This document shows, one piece after another, positions 21,871 to 34,938 of a DNA stretch of 46,618 nucleotides. How positions within the stretch are numbered: position 1 is the stretch's first letter; each line of letters begins with the position of its first letter. The position numbers were made by a program, and so were the translations under genes. The stretch comes from Bugula neritina. Taxonomy: Eukaryota; Bryozoa; Gymnolaemata; Cheilostomatida; Bugulidae. Location: the NCBI GenBank assembly GCA_964035545.1, contig OZ037773.1, positions 10,833,251 to 10,879,868 of the forward strand. Direction: 5' to 3'. Under the pieces are notes generated by a model. The model saw nothing but the letters and a program-made list of their open reading frames with translations. It was not told the DNA's origin and did no database searches.

Positions 21871-22610
21871 GCAAGTTGAACGAATTTCTATTAGAAAAGT
21901 TGGCAGAGAATAAAATTATAACCTCACGTGAAACAGTATGGTACATTATTGATTATAACCAAAGATACACTATAGAATAAATACATCTACATACATATAT
22001 GGAGTTAAATTAATAGAATGTGGTTAAAAACCACAAGTTTTCTTTATAAATAACTAGAATAGTCAGAATGTGACACAACATTATAAACATCATAGTTTGG
22101 AATGTTTTAAAATATTGGAGAAGATGTTAAATATTAGAAGAAATTATAAATCGGAAAACAACATCAGTAGATTAAAACACTGAAGGGAGCTAACCTAAAA
22201 AATACTAAGTAGAAACAAACAGCTTTCACACTGATGAAAACTGTTAACAGTCTAAAATAGCAAAAGTGACAACTAAGAGCCACAGAGGCAGCATTATCTA
22301 AGATACTTCCAACATGCATCACATAACATGCCAAATAAACTGAAAGAAATGAATCAACATATTATAGACTGCTGAAACAAAAAAAATTAACTTAGCAGAA
22401 TCGGAAGGCAGCAACAGCTGTTAACAGACAATATTAGTAGCTTGAATATGCACCAACTAATAGATATGGGAGTAATGGCCGAGTAATACTAGACATACTA
22501 GGTAAATTATGCATGCAGATCATATATAATAATGGTGGTAACCTTTTGCTATACTGTAATCGGTGTTAGTAATGACAATAAATTATGCATATTATAATAA
22601 TTACAAAATA
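21870..22610. other. Spacer between R1 and R2
   Basis: AT-rich, with no gene or repeat I can support. Confidence 0.5.
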
Positions 22611-25113
22611 AAATGCCTAAACCAAAATTCTAAAATGAAAGCCCGACTTCGTTTTCTTACCACAAGCAAACATAGCACTATGTAAGCTTATTATATTTAA
22701 TAAGAGGTTTTCACACAGCTAGCAATAAATTGACAAAATAACAAATATGATTGAAGAGTGCTCATTTAGTTGGAATGAGGTTTGCTGCTAGCATTTACAG
22801 GAAACAGCTTAAACAACTTCAAAATCAAATAAATTGCTTATTGATAGTGTTAATGACTTTATTAACAAGAAAGTAAAATCCTAAAAAAAATTCCCAATAA
22901 TGTGCAGATTTCTCATCTCTTCAGTCAAATTTTGTATTGACATTCAGACAAACAAGGAGAAGATGCATATATTTTCACTTCTACTCAGCTCATATTCTCC
23001 TGGCTATATGTTCCAACACACTACTAAAAATTTAGACATGCGAAAGATTATAACCGGCTAGCCTCACACTTCAAATAGAGTAGTATGTAGTACACCTCAG
23101 TCTGAAAATAGCTCAGGTCAAGTGGAGATCAAACAACTCCAACTGATACCAAACCAACCAGAAGGAACAATATGAAGCAGCCATCAGTAACCTGTAAGTG
23201 AAACAAACCAGCACTGAGTCTGAGTCACTCAGGTTGCAGACGCATCTAAAGCAAATGAAGCTGTAAAGGTATATATATGGCATCTTTCCATATAGAGCTA
23301 GGGTAAGGTTGGCAAGAGCTTTTACAATATGCTGTTTTAACTTTTATTAGAAACATGTTTGGCAATTATTGAATCAAATAAACAGCAATAATTTTTAAAG
23401 CTAAATAAAACGAAAGAAAAACAGCCAAGTGTTATGGTAGAATTAATCAACAGTGGAGTTCATAGCTAACAGGACATATAGTATGAATATTTTTGTGTCA
23501 CACTCTATACAGTTCTATGTGCACAACTTTACAAAGTTATATATTCTACACCTTATACAATTATATTGCCACTTTGATCAAAAGCACATGCTTCACTATT
23601 TGAGTAGTAACGTTTGTTATGCTCATCTTAAATCAATCTTTGTCGAAGGGAAGGTAGAAAAAGCTGAATCTAACGTCATTTACGAGAGTAGCTATCCCAT
23701 AGGAGCTAGAATAAAAGTACTAAGGAGCAGATATGGGTCAACTGAGTTCACCTCATTGCCATTCACTGGTAGTAGCTTTATGAATGCTAAAATCTAATAG
23801 CACATAACACAGGGAAAGAGTAAATATTTTTACAATAAACAATTCATTCAGACACAAACCTGAACCAATTGAAGGTTTTGATGAATCAAAAACAGAGAGA
23901 AGACAACTTCTACATGTCACCTTGTGAGCATCTCACAGATATAAAACTGGTCTTGATAACAAGGTAACTTCTATCTGCATGTGGTCAAACACAACTACAA
24001 AACAGACAAGAAATATTCTAAACTACCTTAATATATAAAACATTTTATTTTAATTTGCTAATACAGTAAATGTTTGCAGAGCTGAGATACTAGTCTACTG
24101 ACTACAAGTGATTAACTTGAACAAATTCACAAGACTTGGAGTTAACAAGACTAAAATAATAAATAAAACATAACATTTTTACGACCACTTCAAACAGAAA
24201 TAGATATACATGGATTATGGACATCAGTTATCAAGAAGAATACAAGAAGCACAAGATAATTCTTCCAATACATCGTGTAAAACTAGTAAAATTGAAACCA
24301 CAGAGAAAATTATTGTAAATAATAAATACCTAATTATAACCAAGAGGGGGCTCACAGAACTGACCACAGTTGACTAGGTCCTATCTTCCTGGTGTAGACC
24401 ATATGTTCTCTAATGTGTGAATATCTGAGCTGCTTGGAGTGATTCTAAAAAACAAAACACATTTGACAAATTGAAGTTGTTGAATAAATGATGACAGACA
24501 TGTATGAGACAAATATAGATGTAGAATCTAGAGTATGGGAAATTTGTATCATGGTAAAATCAACTTAGTCTACAGAACCAGGAAAGACACTTCTTTGAAT
24601 CAGAAACTTTTTCAGTTGGAACAACGTGAACTGAATATTCCACTTTTTAATTTCAAGGAATGATTATGACTATAATGAGTATGTAACTGAAATAAAGTCA
24701 CACAAATTGAATTATCGGGTAGGAATTAGAATTTATTGCACAGTTATGGCTATTTTGAAAAGAAAATTTGATTTCAATTATGAGCCATACAGTACAGAGT
24801 AGCAAATCAATGAATTAAAATCATAAGCTTGTACATGTGGTGAGCAAAGCAACAGCCGCACTATTACAGAAAGGTCATTGTAAAATGTTAGTGTAAATAT
24901 TTGTGCGAAGTTTAATACTCCTGCAGAGGGGTTGATATAGAATCACAAAAATTATGTCTAATTATATCACAACAAAATACCGTAATTATTAAAACAGCAT
25001 TATATTAATATATAAATTAACCATCCCTTCAGTGTGGATAACAATTAATTAAGGCAAGCAGATAAAATCAAGCTGAAGACAGGTCTATTGTAAAATGAGA
25101 AATTTATAGAACG

Positions 25114-25268
25114 AAAATGGAAAAAAACTGTAAACACTGAAATAAAAATAAAATAATATTTTATTTTTATTTCAGTGTTTACAGTTTTTTTCCATTTTCC
25201 ATCTAATATGCCAAGCCATTTTTGCTGGTATCATATTATGATACCAGCAAAAATGGCTTGGCATATTA
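25114..25268. repeat. Two adjacent near-perfect palindromes (template-switch scar)
   Basis: Palindrome 1: arms about 25114-25154 and 25158-25198 with the loop AAT. Palindrome 2: arms 25204-25235 and 25237-25268 with a single-base loop; the right arm contains ATACCAGCAAAAATGGCTTG. In R1 (about 20350-20430) and R4 (about 34160-34235) the first left arm is joined directly to the second right arm, so the middle roughly 80 bp is an added inverted copy in R2 only. Confidence 0.9.
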
Positions 25269-25768
25269 TATAATTAGTGGTACAGCAGCACCAATATTAT
25301 GCTTAGACAAGAAATTATCCCAAAGGATAAATTTTCAATAAACTAAAGAAATGAGAAAGACTCACTGCATCAACTATTAGCTATAGAAAACCTTACATAA
25401 AACTAAAAGCAGTAACAGCTAGGGTGCTAAAATGTATACCTCACTATTTGTAGTATTATACTAAGATTGTTATTCTTAGTATCGATTTTGTAGTTTAGTT
25501 CAACAAACCAGAGAAGAACAGTGTAAAAGTTATGTTGAAATCAAGCCAATTTAAAGCCAAGCTAAATTGAAATTCATTATATAAGCCTTGCAGCTGCATT
25601 TACTCAATTGACTGCAGAATTGCATTGACAAGAAATGAGGAGCAGTTTATCAATTAAGTAAAAAACTCAATGTGAATTCCAAGAATATGAATGAATACAG
25701 ATCTACAGTTTACTAAAGAAAATGTTAGTAAAAAGCTATTATAAATAAAGAATTGAATAGAGAATTAC

Positions 25769-25819
25769 CTTATTGATGCCATGACCAAGCAGTTTCAGTT
25801 GCTGGACCAGTTTCAGAAT
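25769..25819 (-). other. Exon-like block K in R2
   Basis: Fifty-one bases between CTTCATTAG and GTAATT on the minus strand. One frame reads ILKLVQQLKLLGHGINK without a stop. Relatives are 29142-29180 (R3), about 36521-36565 (R5) and 40383-40421 (R6). The lengths fit an exon, but phases do not join cleanly to block E (a stop forms at the junction), so it is either decayed or not translated. Confidence 0.35.
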
Positions 25820-26437
25820 CTAATGAAGGGAAAACAGAGATGTAGCAATCAAATACTTTTAAAAAATGTGTCCTCTTTAAGCAGCATTATCAATCATGTT
25901 CAGGGCAAAATAAAGAAGAAATAAGCTAAATTAACCATAAAGAAAAGAAACACAAATTAATGACACAAAGAGACATAAAGAAATTGAACAGGTGAGCTAC
26001 AGAAACTGCTTGTTCTAGAAGCTATTTAGGTGAATAATGAAAATGAGTGTTGCAACGTGGAATTTGACTTTTGGAATTTTTATGAAGCTTTATCATCCTT
26101 CTAACCATTCACCATTAAATCACTAATTTCTGCTATTGAATGCAACTAGATATTAGCATGAGGTTAGGGACCTAAAGAAAGAGGCCAGGGCTGTGCATGC
26201 ATTTGCTTACTCCCAATTCTCACTACTGGTTGTGGTTAAAAATTCAAATACTTGTTTGAAATGAGTTGAGGCAGGCCACAGTCATGAATTACTATAGACA
26301 ATTTGTATAGCATTAGGTTTATTATAAAATGTGTACTGTCGCTGCCTGATAAAATAACTTGCATGGGTATAAATTTCAAATAGCAGAAATTTGAGATAAG
26401 GTAATTTTAGAAAATAATGAGTTGAAATAATACATAC

Positions 26438-26523
26438 CATACATACATGAAGATGAGGCTTACAGGGATGGGAAGAATAACAGAGAGAAAAAGAATACAT
26501 GTTGCTGCTCCTCTATACACATC
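26438..26523 (-). other. Exon-like block E in R2, would encode a membrane-spanning segment
   Basis: It is flanked on the minus strand by TTTCACAG and GTATGT. The frame DVYRGAATCILFLSVILPIP continues as a hydrophobic stretch to FMYV, about 20 apolar residues that could span a membrane. R3 (30510-30593) keeps the frame (GRGTATCTISLCVILPIP), while R5 (37082-37169) and R6 (41464-41548) have indels that break it. No family recognised. Confidence 0.35.
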
Positions 26524-26989
26524 CTGTGAAACAAAAAAGTAGTAAATAAACTTGTTCAAAATACAATAGAAAAAAAGGAAGCCTGAGTTATGGCAATAGA
26601 AACATAACCTGTAGCACTTTTTCCCCCAAACTGACAAATTTATTAGTAGATTCCAAGCATTAAGAAAACACTCAACACTATGTTAACACTGTAGGAGTAT
26701 ATATTATATCTAAAGTTTTCAACTGGTTAAATAATGAAACCAACATCAAAATTCTATACTCATGTAATACAGATGTATAATATAAGTAGGAAATCTAATA
26801 ACATAATGAATATGGTAAAACAACAAAACTTAGTTGAAGCATGAAACACCAGTTTTAGAGAATATAAAAAATAAGTACATTGTATAATGCATAGTATGCA
26901 TACGAGAGACTGACAGAATTACGCTGTGCCACAGTTAACACTCATTTGCTAATAATTCAAAACTGCAACATCCAGCTGACTGAAACTGA

Positions 26990-27680
26990 AAAGTTTATAT
27001 AAGTTGAAAAGGGAAAATTTTGTCACCTTTTTATTTTATTATTATTTTTATTTCATGTGTACAATTTTTAGTTCCATTTATTGTTATAGTTTTTAAACAC
27101 AATCTTTATGCATATAAAATTAAAAACAATTTTAAAACTCACTCACTAATAATTATGCATGAAAATATAAAGCCCAAAGCTATTCACTTTAATTATTAGA
27201 AATTATTATTATTATTATTTGAACTAGTTTAAAAGTTTTATTTAATACTAAGTTCACACCCTTTTAATCATAAAAACAATCATTAAATAATTCATTGAGT
27301 GCTTTAAATGTTTTTGAAAATTTTTTCAATGTTCTAAAACTTGTTCATTAAATTAAAATGTGTAAAACACTATAAATTAGGCTCATGAATTACAACCATG
27401 TTCAGTGCCATGGTAAGATGCGCAGAATAAAAAGGTGTCCATCATTGAATTAAACTACAATTAAATCAGGTTTCTGTTGATGATCATATAAAATTTGTTC
27501 AATTAAACAATTCATTTATAATTTTTATTATAAATCTTTAGGAAAAACATGTAACAAAGGGCCAAAAACTAGGTGAAATCATGTAAAAATACAGTAATAT
27601 GAGCCACACCTCCTACCGATAAGTAGCATAATGGTTGACAACGCCCTATACAATCGCCGCTCTCATATCGATCATCTCTG
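26990..27680. mobile_element. 5'-truncated copy of the hAT-like element (R3)
   Basis: It shares its interior with 38075-38812 and keeps the right end (...CATCTCTG at 27680) followed by GGGTGAGG (27681-27688). The left inverted repeat is absent: the sequence before 26990 belongs to another part of the unit. Confidence 0.65.
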
Positions 27681-29141
27681 GGGTGAGGTAGACAAGAGCT
27701 TTTACAATAGGCTGTTTTAACTTTTATTAGAAACATGTTTGGCAATTTTTGAATGAAATAAACAGCTATAACTTTTAAAACAAACTAACATGAGTTCACC
27801 TAATGGCTAGCACTGGAAGTTTTACTAATTCCAAGTGTTGGTAGTAAAGGTTAGACAACACAAACTTAATGAAAGGAAGAGTTAATATTGTTGCAGAAAG
27901 CAATTCATTTAAACACACACCTGAACCCATGAAAAGTTTCGTTGAATCAAACACAGAGAGAACAACTTCTACATAAAACAGGTCTTGATGGCAAGGTGAC
28001 TTCTATCTGCATGTGGTTAGACACGACTACAAAACAGACAATAAATATTCTAAACTACCTCAATATATAAAACATTTCATTTCAATTTGCTAATAGTAAA
28101 TGTTTGCAGATCGAGCTGAGATTCTAGTCTAAAGAGCACAAGTGATTAACTTGGACAATTCCACAGGACTTGGAGTTAACTAGACTAAAATTATGAATAA
28201 AAGATAACATTTTAACTACTTCAAACAGAAATAGATAAACATGAATTATGAACATTAGAATACAAGAAGTACAAAATAATGATTTGCCTAACATCATTTA
28301 AAATTGGTGAAATTGAAAACAGAGAAAATTATCGTAAATAATAGATACCTAATTATAACCAAGATGGGGCTCTCGGAACTGACCACAGTTGGCTAGGTCC
28401 TATCTTCCTGGTGAAAACCATATGTTCCCTAATGTGTGAATATCTGAGCTGCTCGGAGTGATTCTAAAAAACAAAACACATTTGATAAATTAAAATTGTT
28501 GAATAAATGATGACAGGTATATATATGAGACATCTCATAGGTCCTAAAATCTAGAGTATTGAAAATTGTATCATGATAAAATCAACATAGTCTACAGAAC
28601 CAGGAAAGAAACTTCTTTGAACAAGAAACATAACTTGTTTTTTATAGTTACGGCAGTTTAAACTGAATTTATTCCACTTAAACTTTTCAATTTCGAACCA
28701 TGATTATGACCATGATGAGTATATAACTGAAATAAAGTCAAACAAAATAAATCATTCAGCATAAGTTGAACGTTATTATAGCGAGAAAAAGAAATTAAAA
28801 TATTCGATTTCAATTATACTATTAATCTTAGTATTGATTTTGTAGTTCAGTTCAACAGACCAGAGTAGAACAGGGTAGAAGTTACTCCAAAGCCAAGCCA
28901 ATTTGAAGCAAAGCTAAATTGAAATTTATTATAACTATAATTATAAGCCTTGCAGTTGCATTTACTCAAATGACTGCAGTATCAAATTGACTAGAATTGG
29001 GTAGCAGCCTATCAATTAAATAAAATAATCAATGTGAATTCCAAGCCTATGAATAAATACAGATCAACGATCAGTAAACTAAAAGATAGCGTTGATAAAA
29101 AGTTATTAAATGACATGCTAAACAAAGGTTTAATTGTTTAC

Positions 29142-29400
29142 CTTGGTAAGATGACCAAACAATTTCAGTTGCACGACCATTCACTATGAAGAGCAACTTA
29201 CTATAATGACAGTGCAGCAGACGTGCTCAGTCATCCGTAACCAATCATTGCTCAGTCGTCTGTAACTGATCACGTGATTATTGGGGCATGCGCTATGTCT
29301 CATGACTCACTTCCAATGGTGTTACCAAATCATCGATCTGTATGCAGCAAAAAGAGCAATACTAATTTTGGTGCCTAAGATTCTATGAGGCTTCAAGGGA
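29142..29400 (-). promoter_or_regulatory. Promoter-like block plus possible first exon (R3)
   Basis: On the minus strand ATTGG/CCAAT elements (29279-29283, 29241-29245) and CACGTG (29271-29276) precede an ATG at 29178-29180. The ATG opens MVVQLKLFGHLTK (29142-29180) and meets a GTAAAC donor. R2 has an acceptor-bounded internal version of the same block instead. R6 has the same arrangement. Confidence 0.35.
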
Positions 29401-29785
29401 AAACAGAGATGTAGCAATGGAATACTTTTAAAAATTTGTCCTCTTTATGCAGCATTATCAATCATGTTTAGGGCAAAAAACGAGAAAAGATATCACTATG
29501 CTAAATTAACCATCAAGAAAACAAACACAAATTAATGACACAAAGAGACATAAAGAAATCGAACAGATGAGCTCAAGAAACTGCTTGTTCTAGAAGCTAT
29601 TCAGGTAAATGATGAAAATGATTGTTGCAACTTGAAATTTGACTTTTGGAATTTTTATGGAGCTTCATCATCCTTCTAACCATTCACCATTAAATCACTA
29701 ATTTCTGTTATTGAATGCAAGTAGAGAGTAGCATGAGGTTAGGGACCTAAAGGAAGAGGCCAGGGTTTCGCTTGCCTTTGCTTAG

Positions 29786-30126
29786 CCTAGGGCCACACTG
29801 TGCGTATTTTCGCATGCTAAAATTAAAATCACAAGTAGCAAAGGTGTCCACTGTAGCGTCAGTGATGCGTGATAAATAAAGCTTTCATTTTTAAATCGCA
29901 CTCGCTTTCAATAAAACGCAATTTACTGGAATATAGCACTAAATAAAGAAATTGGGCTCGCTGATTAACTACTAGCCAATTAGGTGACGACGACAGAGAC
30001 GATTCGCACTTGCGTTGAAAATGCAGAGCGACAAGTGCGAATGTTTTCTCAACGCGCACAGTGGACACCTTTGCTACTTGTGATTTCAATTTTCGCATGC
30101 GAAAATACGCACCGTGTGGCCCTAGG
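29786..30126. mobile_element. 341-bp non-autonomous TIR transposon in R3
   Basis: It begins CCTAGGGCCACAC and ends GTGTGGCCCTAGG. The inverted repeats run about 70 bp with few mismatches (including GCGTATTTTCGCATG). CTTAG flanks both ends (29781-29785, 30127-30131). The matching site in R5 (CTGCTTAGTCCCAACTC, 36827-36843) has a single CTTAG and no insert. The interior is CpG-richer than the surroundings and has no convincing ORF. A 5-bp duplication leaves the superfamily open. Confidence 0.88.
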
Positions 30127-30839
30127 CTTAGTCCCAACTCTGACTACTGTTTGCAGGTAAACATTGAAATACTTGTTCACATGTGTTGGGGCAGGTCATG
30201 GTCATGAATTACTAGACAATCTGTATAGCATTAGGTTTACTATAAGATGTGTATACTGTCACTGCCTGATAAAACAACATTTGTCAATAATAATTTTAAA
30301 TAGCATATAATATTTAGGATTAGGTAATTTTTTACTTAAAGCAATCTCATATTTCTAAACACTCGTAGTTCTCAATAATTTAAACAGATATTAAAAATAC
30401 ATCAAATTTGAATATTTGGTAAATAATAGTAAGAGAAGTAGAGGCTATGATATAACAACAGAGAACAATTACAGGACTGGAGAAAATAATGAGTTGAAAT
30501 AATACATACCACGGACAGATACAGATGAGGATTACAGGGATGGGAAGAATAACACAGAGAGAAATTGTACAGGTTGCTGTTCCTCTGCCCATTCTGTAAC
30601 ACAAAAAATAGCAAATAAACTTGTTCAAAATACACTAGAAAAAAGGAAGCAATAGAAACATCACCTGTAGAATTTTTTCCTCCAAACTGACAAATTAATA
30701 AGTAGATTCCAAGCATTCAGAAAACACTCAACACTATCTTAACACTGTAGAGGTATATATTATATCTAAAGTTTCTAAGTGGTTAAATGATTGAACCAAA
30801 ATCAAACTTCTAATATAAGTAGGAAATCTAGTAACCTAA

Positions 30840-33800
30840 TGAGTTTAGTATAAAACAGTATAAATTTACAGCTCTAAAACCTGCATGGTAAACCAACAAG
30901 TCAAAACATCAAGGCAGACATTCACAATAAAAGTGACTTTAAAACATTGAAATTTAATTGAAGCATGAAACATGTTTTTTTAGAGAATACACTATAGAAA
31001 ATAAGTATGTTGTATAATGTATAGTAGGAGAGACTTTGACAGAATTACACTAGCTGCGCCCAAGTTAACACCCAAATGCTAGTCATTCAAAATTGGAATA
31101 TTCAACAGATTGGGGTAAAATAATATAATTAGGGTATAAAAGTAGACATCAATCACCGAGGGTACATATAATCAGGTAAAGATAAATCGCATAAAACATC
31201 CAAGCCATACCAACTTACAGAGAAGTAAAATAATATATCAGTTCAACTTTAGTGCAAATTTTATTTGTAATTATTGAAAATATAACTTGATGAAAAGTTT
31301 GAAACTGTTTACTGGTTAAATTGTGATTAATTTAAAATTCCCCGAATAATTCTATAAGTAGTTTAATCAAGGATTCATGTTATACTTAATAGGAATTGTT
31401 GGGACTTTACATAAGTTGAGAAAGCTTTTCCCTAATGCATTACAGCTTTTCATGTATAATTATTACAGCTATGCAAGCTATATTACGATTTTCCGACACT
31501 CATTACGGCTACTACACAATAGCTGACTTTTTTGACTGGTATAACAACCCAGTATTTTCATCTATCTTTACGCTTACAACTTATGATGTAAAGGTTTTTA
31601 CATTGCTACTTTCTTTTAGACTGCTACAATAAATATCTCTATATATTAAAAACAACAGGAATTACCTTCATATAGCTCATCCAGCTGACCCATGTGAAGA
31701 ATAATCTAGAATGACTTTGTCCAACTTTATACCCAATTGGTTGGTTGTCTAGTAGATGGCCATGTGACCATCACACCAGTTACTGTAAGAATAAAGCGGT
31801 CTATAATTATGTGGTGTTGCATATCATAAAAAACAATAAAATAAAAATATACTAAATATAACTTATTTTATAAAAAATTATTGAAGAAAGCAAACAAAAG
31901 TAAAAATGGAGAACCAGGGGGGGGGGGAGGGGGAATTCTATTTTTATTGATGTATAGATGTACAGAAGAGTGTCATACTTAATAAATTCAAAAAAATGAT
32001 TTGTTGAAAGAGCCATAACCAAAAATCAAAAATGAAAGCCTGACTTGGTATTCTTACCACAAGCAAGCATAGCACTATGTGAACTTATATTTTTCAATGC
32101 CGGTTTTCACACAGCAATAAATTGGCAAAATAACAAATATGATTGAAGAGTGCTCATTTAAATGGAATGAGGTTTGGTAGCATTTACATGAAACAGCTTA
32201 AACAGCTCCAAAATCAAATGAATTACTTATTGATGGTGTTCAATGAATACAATGATTTTATTAACATGAAAGTAAAATCTTAAAAATAAAATTCCCAACC
32301 ATGTGCTGATTTTTTCTCTCTCCAGTCAAATTTTGTATAGAGCTAGGGTAAAGTTGGCAAGAGCTATTACAATTATAGGCTGTTTCAACTTTCATTAGAA
32401 GCATGTTTGGCAATTCTTGAATGAAATAAACAGCTATAACTTTTAAAGCTAAATAAAACGACAGAAAAACAGCCAAGTGTAGAATTAATCAACAGTGGAG
32501 TTCATAGCTAACAGGACATATAGTATGAATATTTTTGTGTCACACTCTATACAGTTCTATGTGCACAACTTTACAAAGTTATATATTCTACACCTTATAC
32601 AATTATATTGCCACTTTGATCAAAAGCACATGCTTCACTATTTGAGTAGTAACAATTGTTATGCTCATCTTAAATCAAACTTTGTCGAAGGGAAGGTAGA
32701 AAAAGCTGAATCTATCATCATTTACGAGAGTAGCTATCCCCTAGGAGCTAGAATAAAAGTACTAAGGAGCAGATATGGGTCAACTGAGTTCACCTCATTG
32801 CCATGCACTGGTAGTAGCTTTATGAATGCTAAAATCTAATAGCACATAACACAGGGAAAGAGTAAATATTTTTACAATAAATAATTCATTCAGACACAAA
32901 CCTGAACCAATTGAAGGTTTTGATGAATCAAAAACAGAGAGAAGACAACTTCTACATGTCAGCTTGTGAGCATCTCACAGATATAAAACCAGTCTTGATA
33001 ACAAGGGATTTTTATCTGCATGTGGTCAAACACAACTACAAAACAGACAATAAATATTCTAAACTACCTTAATATATAAAACATTTTATTTTAATTTGCT
33101 AATACAGTAAATGTTTGCAGAGCTGAGATACTAGTCTACTGACTACAAGTGATTAACTTGAACAAATTCACAAGACTTGGAGTTAACAAGACTAAAATAA
33201 TAAATAAAACATAACATTTTTACTACCACTTCAAACAGAAATAGATATACATGAATTATGGACATCAGTTGTCAAGAAGAATACAAGAAGCACAAGATAA
33301 TTCTTCCAATACATCGTGTAAAACTGGTAAAATTGAAAACAGAGAAAATTATCGTAAATAATAAATACCTGATTATAACCAAGAGGGGGCTCACAGAACT
33401 GACCACAGTTGACTAGATCCTATCTTCCTGGTGTAGACCAAATGTTCTCTAATGTGTGAATATCTGAGCTGCTCAGAGACATTCTAAAAAACAAAACACA
33501 TCTGACAAATTGAAGTTGTTGAATAAATGATGACAGACATGTATGAGACAAATATAGACTGTAGAATCTAGAGTATGGGAAATTTGTATCATGATAAAAT
33601 CAACTTAATCTACAGAACCAGGAAAGAAACTTCTTTGAATCAGAAACTTTTTCAGTTGAAACAACGTAAACTGAATATTCCACTTTTTAATTTCAAGGAA
33701 TGATTATGACTATAATATGAGTATGTAACTGAAATAAAGTCAAACAAATTGAATTATCGGGTAGGAATTAGAATTTATTGCACAGTTATGGCTATTTTGA

Positions 33801-34800
33801 AAAGAAAATTTGATTTCAATTATGAGCCATACAGTACAGAGTAGCAAATCAATGAATTAAAATCTTAATCTTGTACATGTGGTGAGCAAGCCAACAGCCG
33901 CACTATTACAGAACGGTCATTGTAAAATGTTAGTGTAAATATTTGTGCGAAGTTTAATACTCCTGCAGAGGGCTTGATATAGAATCACAAAAATTATGTC
34001 TAATGAAATCATATATCACAACAAAATAACGTAATTATTAAAACAGCATTATATTAATAGATAAATTAACCATCCCTTCAGTGTGAATCACAATTAATTA
34101 AGGCAAGCAGATAAAATCAAGCTGAAGACAGGTCTATTGTAAAATGAAAAATTTATAGTACGAAAATGGAAAAAAAACTGTAAACACTGAAATAAAAATA
34201 AAATATGATACCAGCAAAAATGGCTTGGCATATTATATAATTAGTGGTACAGCAGCACCAATATTATGCTTAGACAAGAAATTATCTCAAAGGATAAATT
34301 TTCAATAAACTAAAGAAATGAGCACTGACTCACTGCATCAACTATTAGCTAGAAAACCTATATCAAACTAAAAGCAGTAACAGATAGGGTGCTAAAATGT
34401 ATAGCTCACTATTTGTAGTATTACTAACATTATTATTCTTAGTATTGATTTTGTGGTTTAGTTCAGCAACCCAGAGGAAAACAGGGTAGAATTGTTACCT
34501 TGAAATCAAGCCAATTTAAAGCCAAGCTAAATTGAGATTCATTATATAAGCCTTGCAGCTGCATTTACTCAATTGAGTGCTTTAAATATTTGTTTTTGTT
34601 TTTGGAAATTTTTTAAAAGTTCTTAAACTTGTTTATTGAGCTAAAACATATAAAACACTATAAATTAAGCTCATGAATTACAACCATGTTCAGTGCCAGT
34701 GAGATGCACAGAATAAAAAGTGTCCATCATTAAAACTGTAATTAAATCAAGTTTATGTTGATAATCAAATAAAATTTGTTCAATTAAACAATGTGAAAAC
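30840..34800 (-). repeat. Repeat unit R4
   Basis: Minus-strand order: block A (33370-33483), block B (about 32930-33050), block C (about 31690-31790), the patch homologous to 10918-11395 (about 31250-31650). Blocks E and K are missing; at about 34575 the unit runs into a truncated hAT-like copy, exactly as in R1, so R1 and R4 share that rearrangement. Confidence 0.75.
31917..31933 (+). other. G-run (G11 A G5)
   Basis: A rare G-rich tract in very AT-rich DNA. The paralogous site in R1 (about 18174) has only six G. It could form a quadruplex or be a slippage product. Confidence 0.8.
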
Positions 34801-34938
34801 CCGTAACAAAGGGCAAAAAACTGGGTGAAATCATCCGCAACTACCCTCTGTAAACATATAATAATATGGGCCACACCTCCTACTGATAAGTAGCATAATC
34901 ATGGACAACGCCCTAAAATCGCCGCTCTCATATCGATC
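34575..34938. mobile_element. Truncated hAT-like copy at the R4/R5 boundary
   Basis: It matches the right part of 37995-38812 and keeps the right end (GATCATCTCTG) followed by GGGTGAGG. The left half is missing. Confidence 0.6.

Larger units (their letters stand above)
22620..26830 (-). repeat. Repeat unit R2
   Basis: Minus-strand order: block E (26438-26523), block K (25769-25819), block A (24331-24444), block B (about 23870-23995), then unit sequence to 22620. Its 22620-25620 part is very close to R4 (about 32030-34560). The 345-bp segment 23453-23797 differs from 32495-32839 by only about eight bases. It contains the double palindrome at 25114-25268. Confidence 0.75.
27300..30830 (-). repeat. 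Repeat unit R3
   Basis: Minus-strand order: block E (30510-30593), block K (29142-29180), block A (28351-28463), remnant of B (about 27915-28020). It is very similar to R6 over about 27900-29360 versus 39090-40600. A 341-bp TIR element (29786-30126) is inserted here and absent from R5, R2 and R6. Confidence 0.75.

Noticed and set aside
26407-26637. 76-codon frame around block E as a single-exon membrane protein
   Set aside because: It includes sequence on both sides of clear AG and GT sites, and sister units break the frame. Only the block between splice sites is kept as exon-like.
29859-30137. 92-codon minus-strand frame
   Set aside because: It lies inside the 341-bp TIR element and runs through both inverted repeats; no transposase motif.
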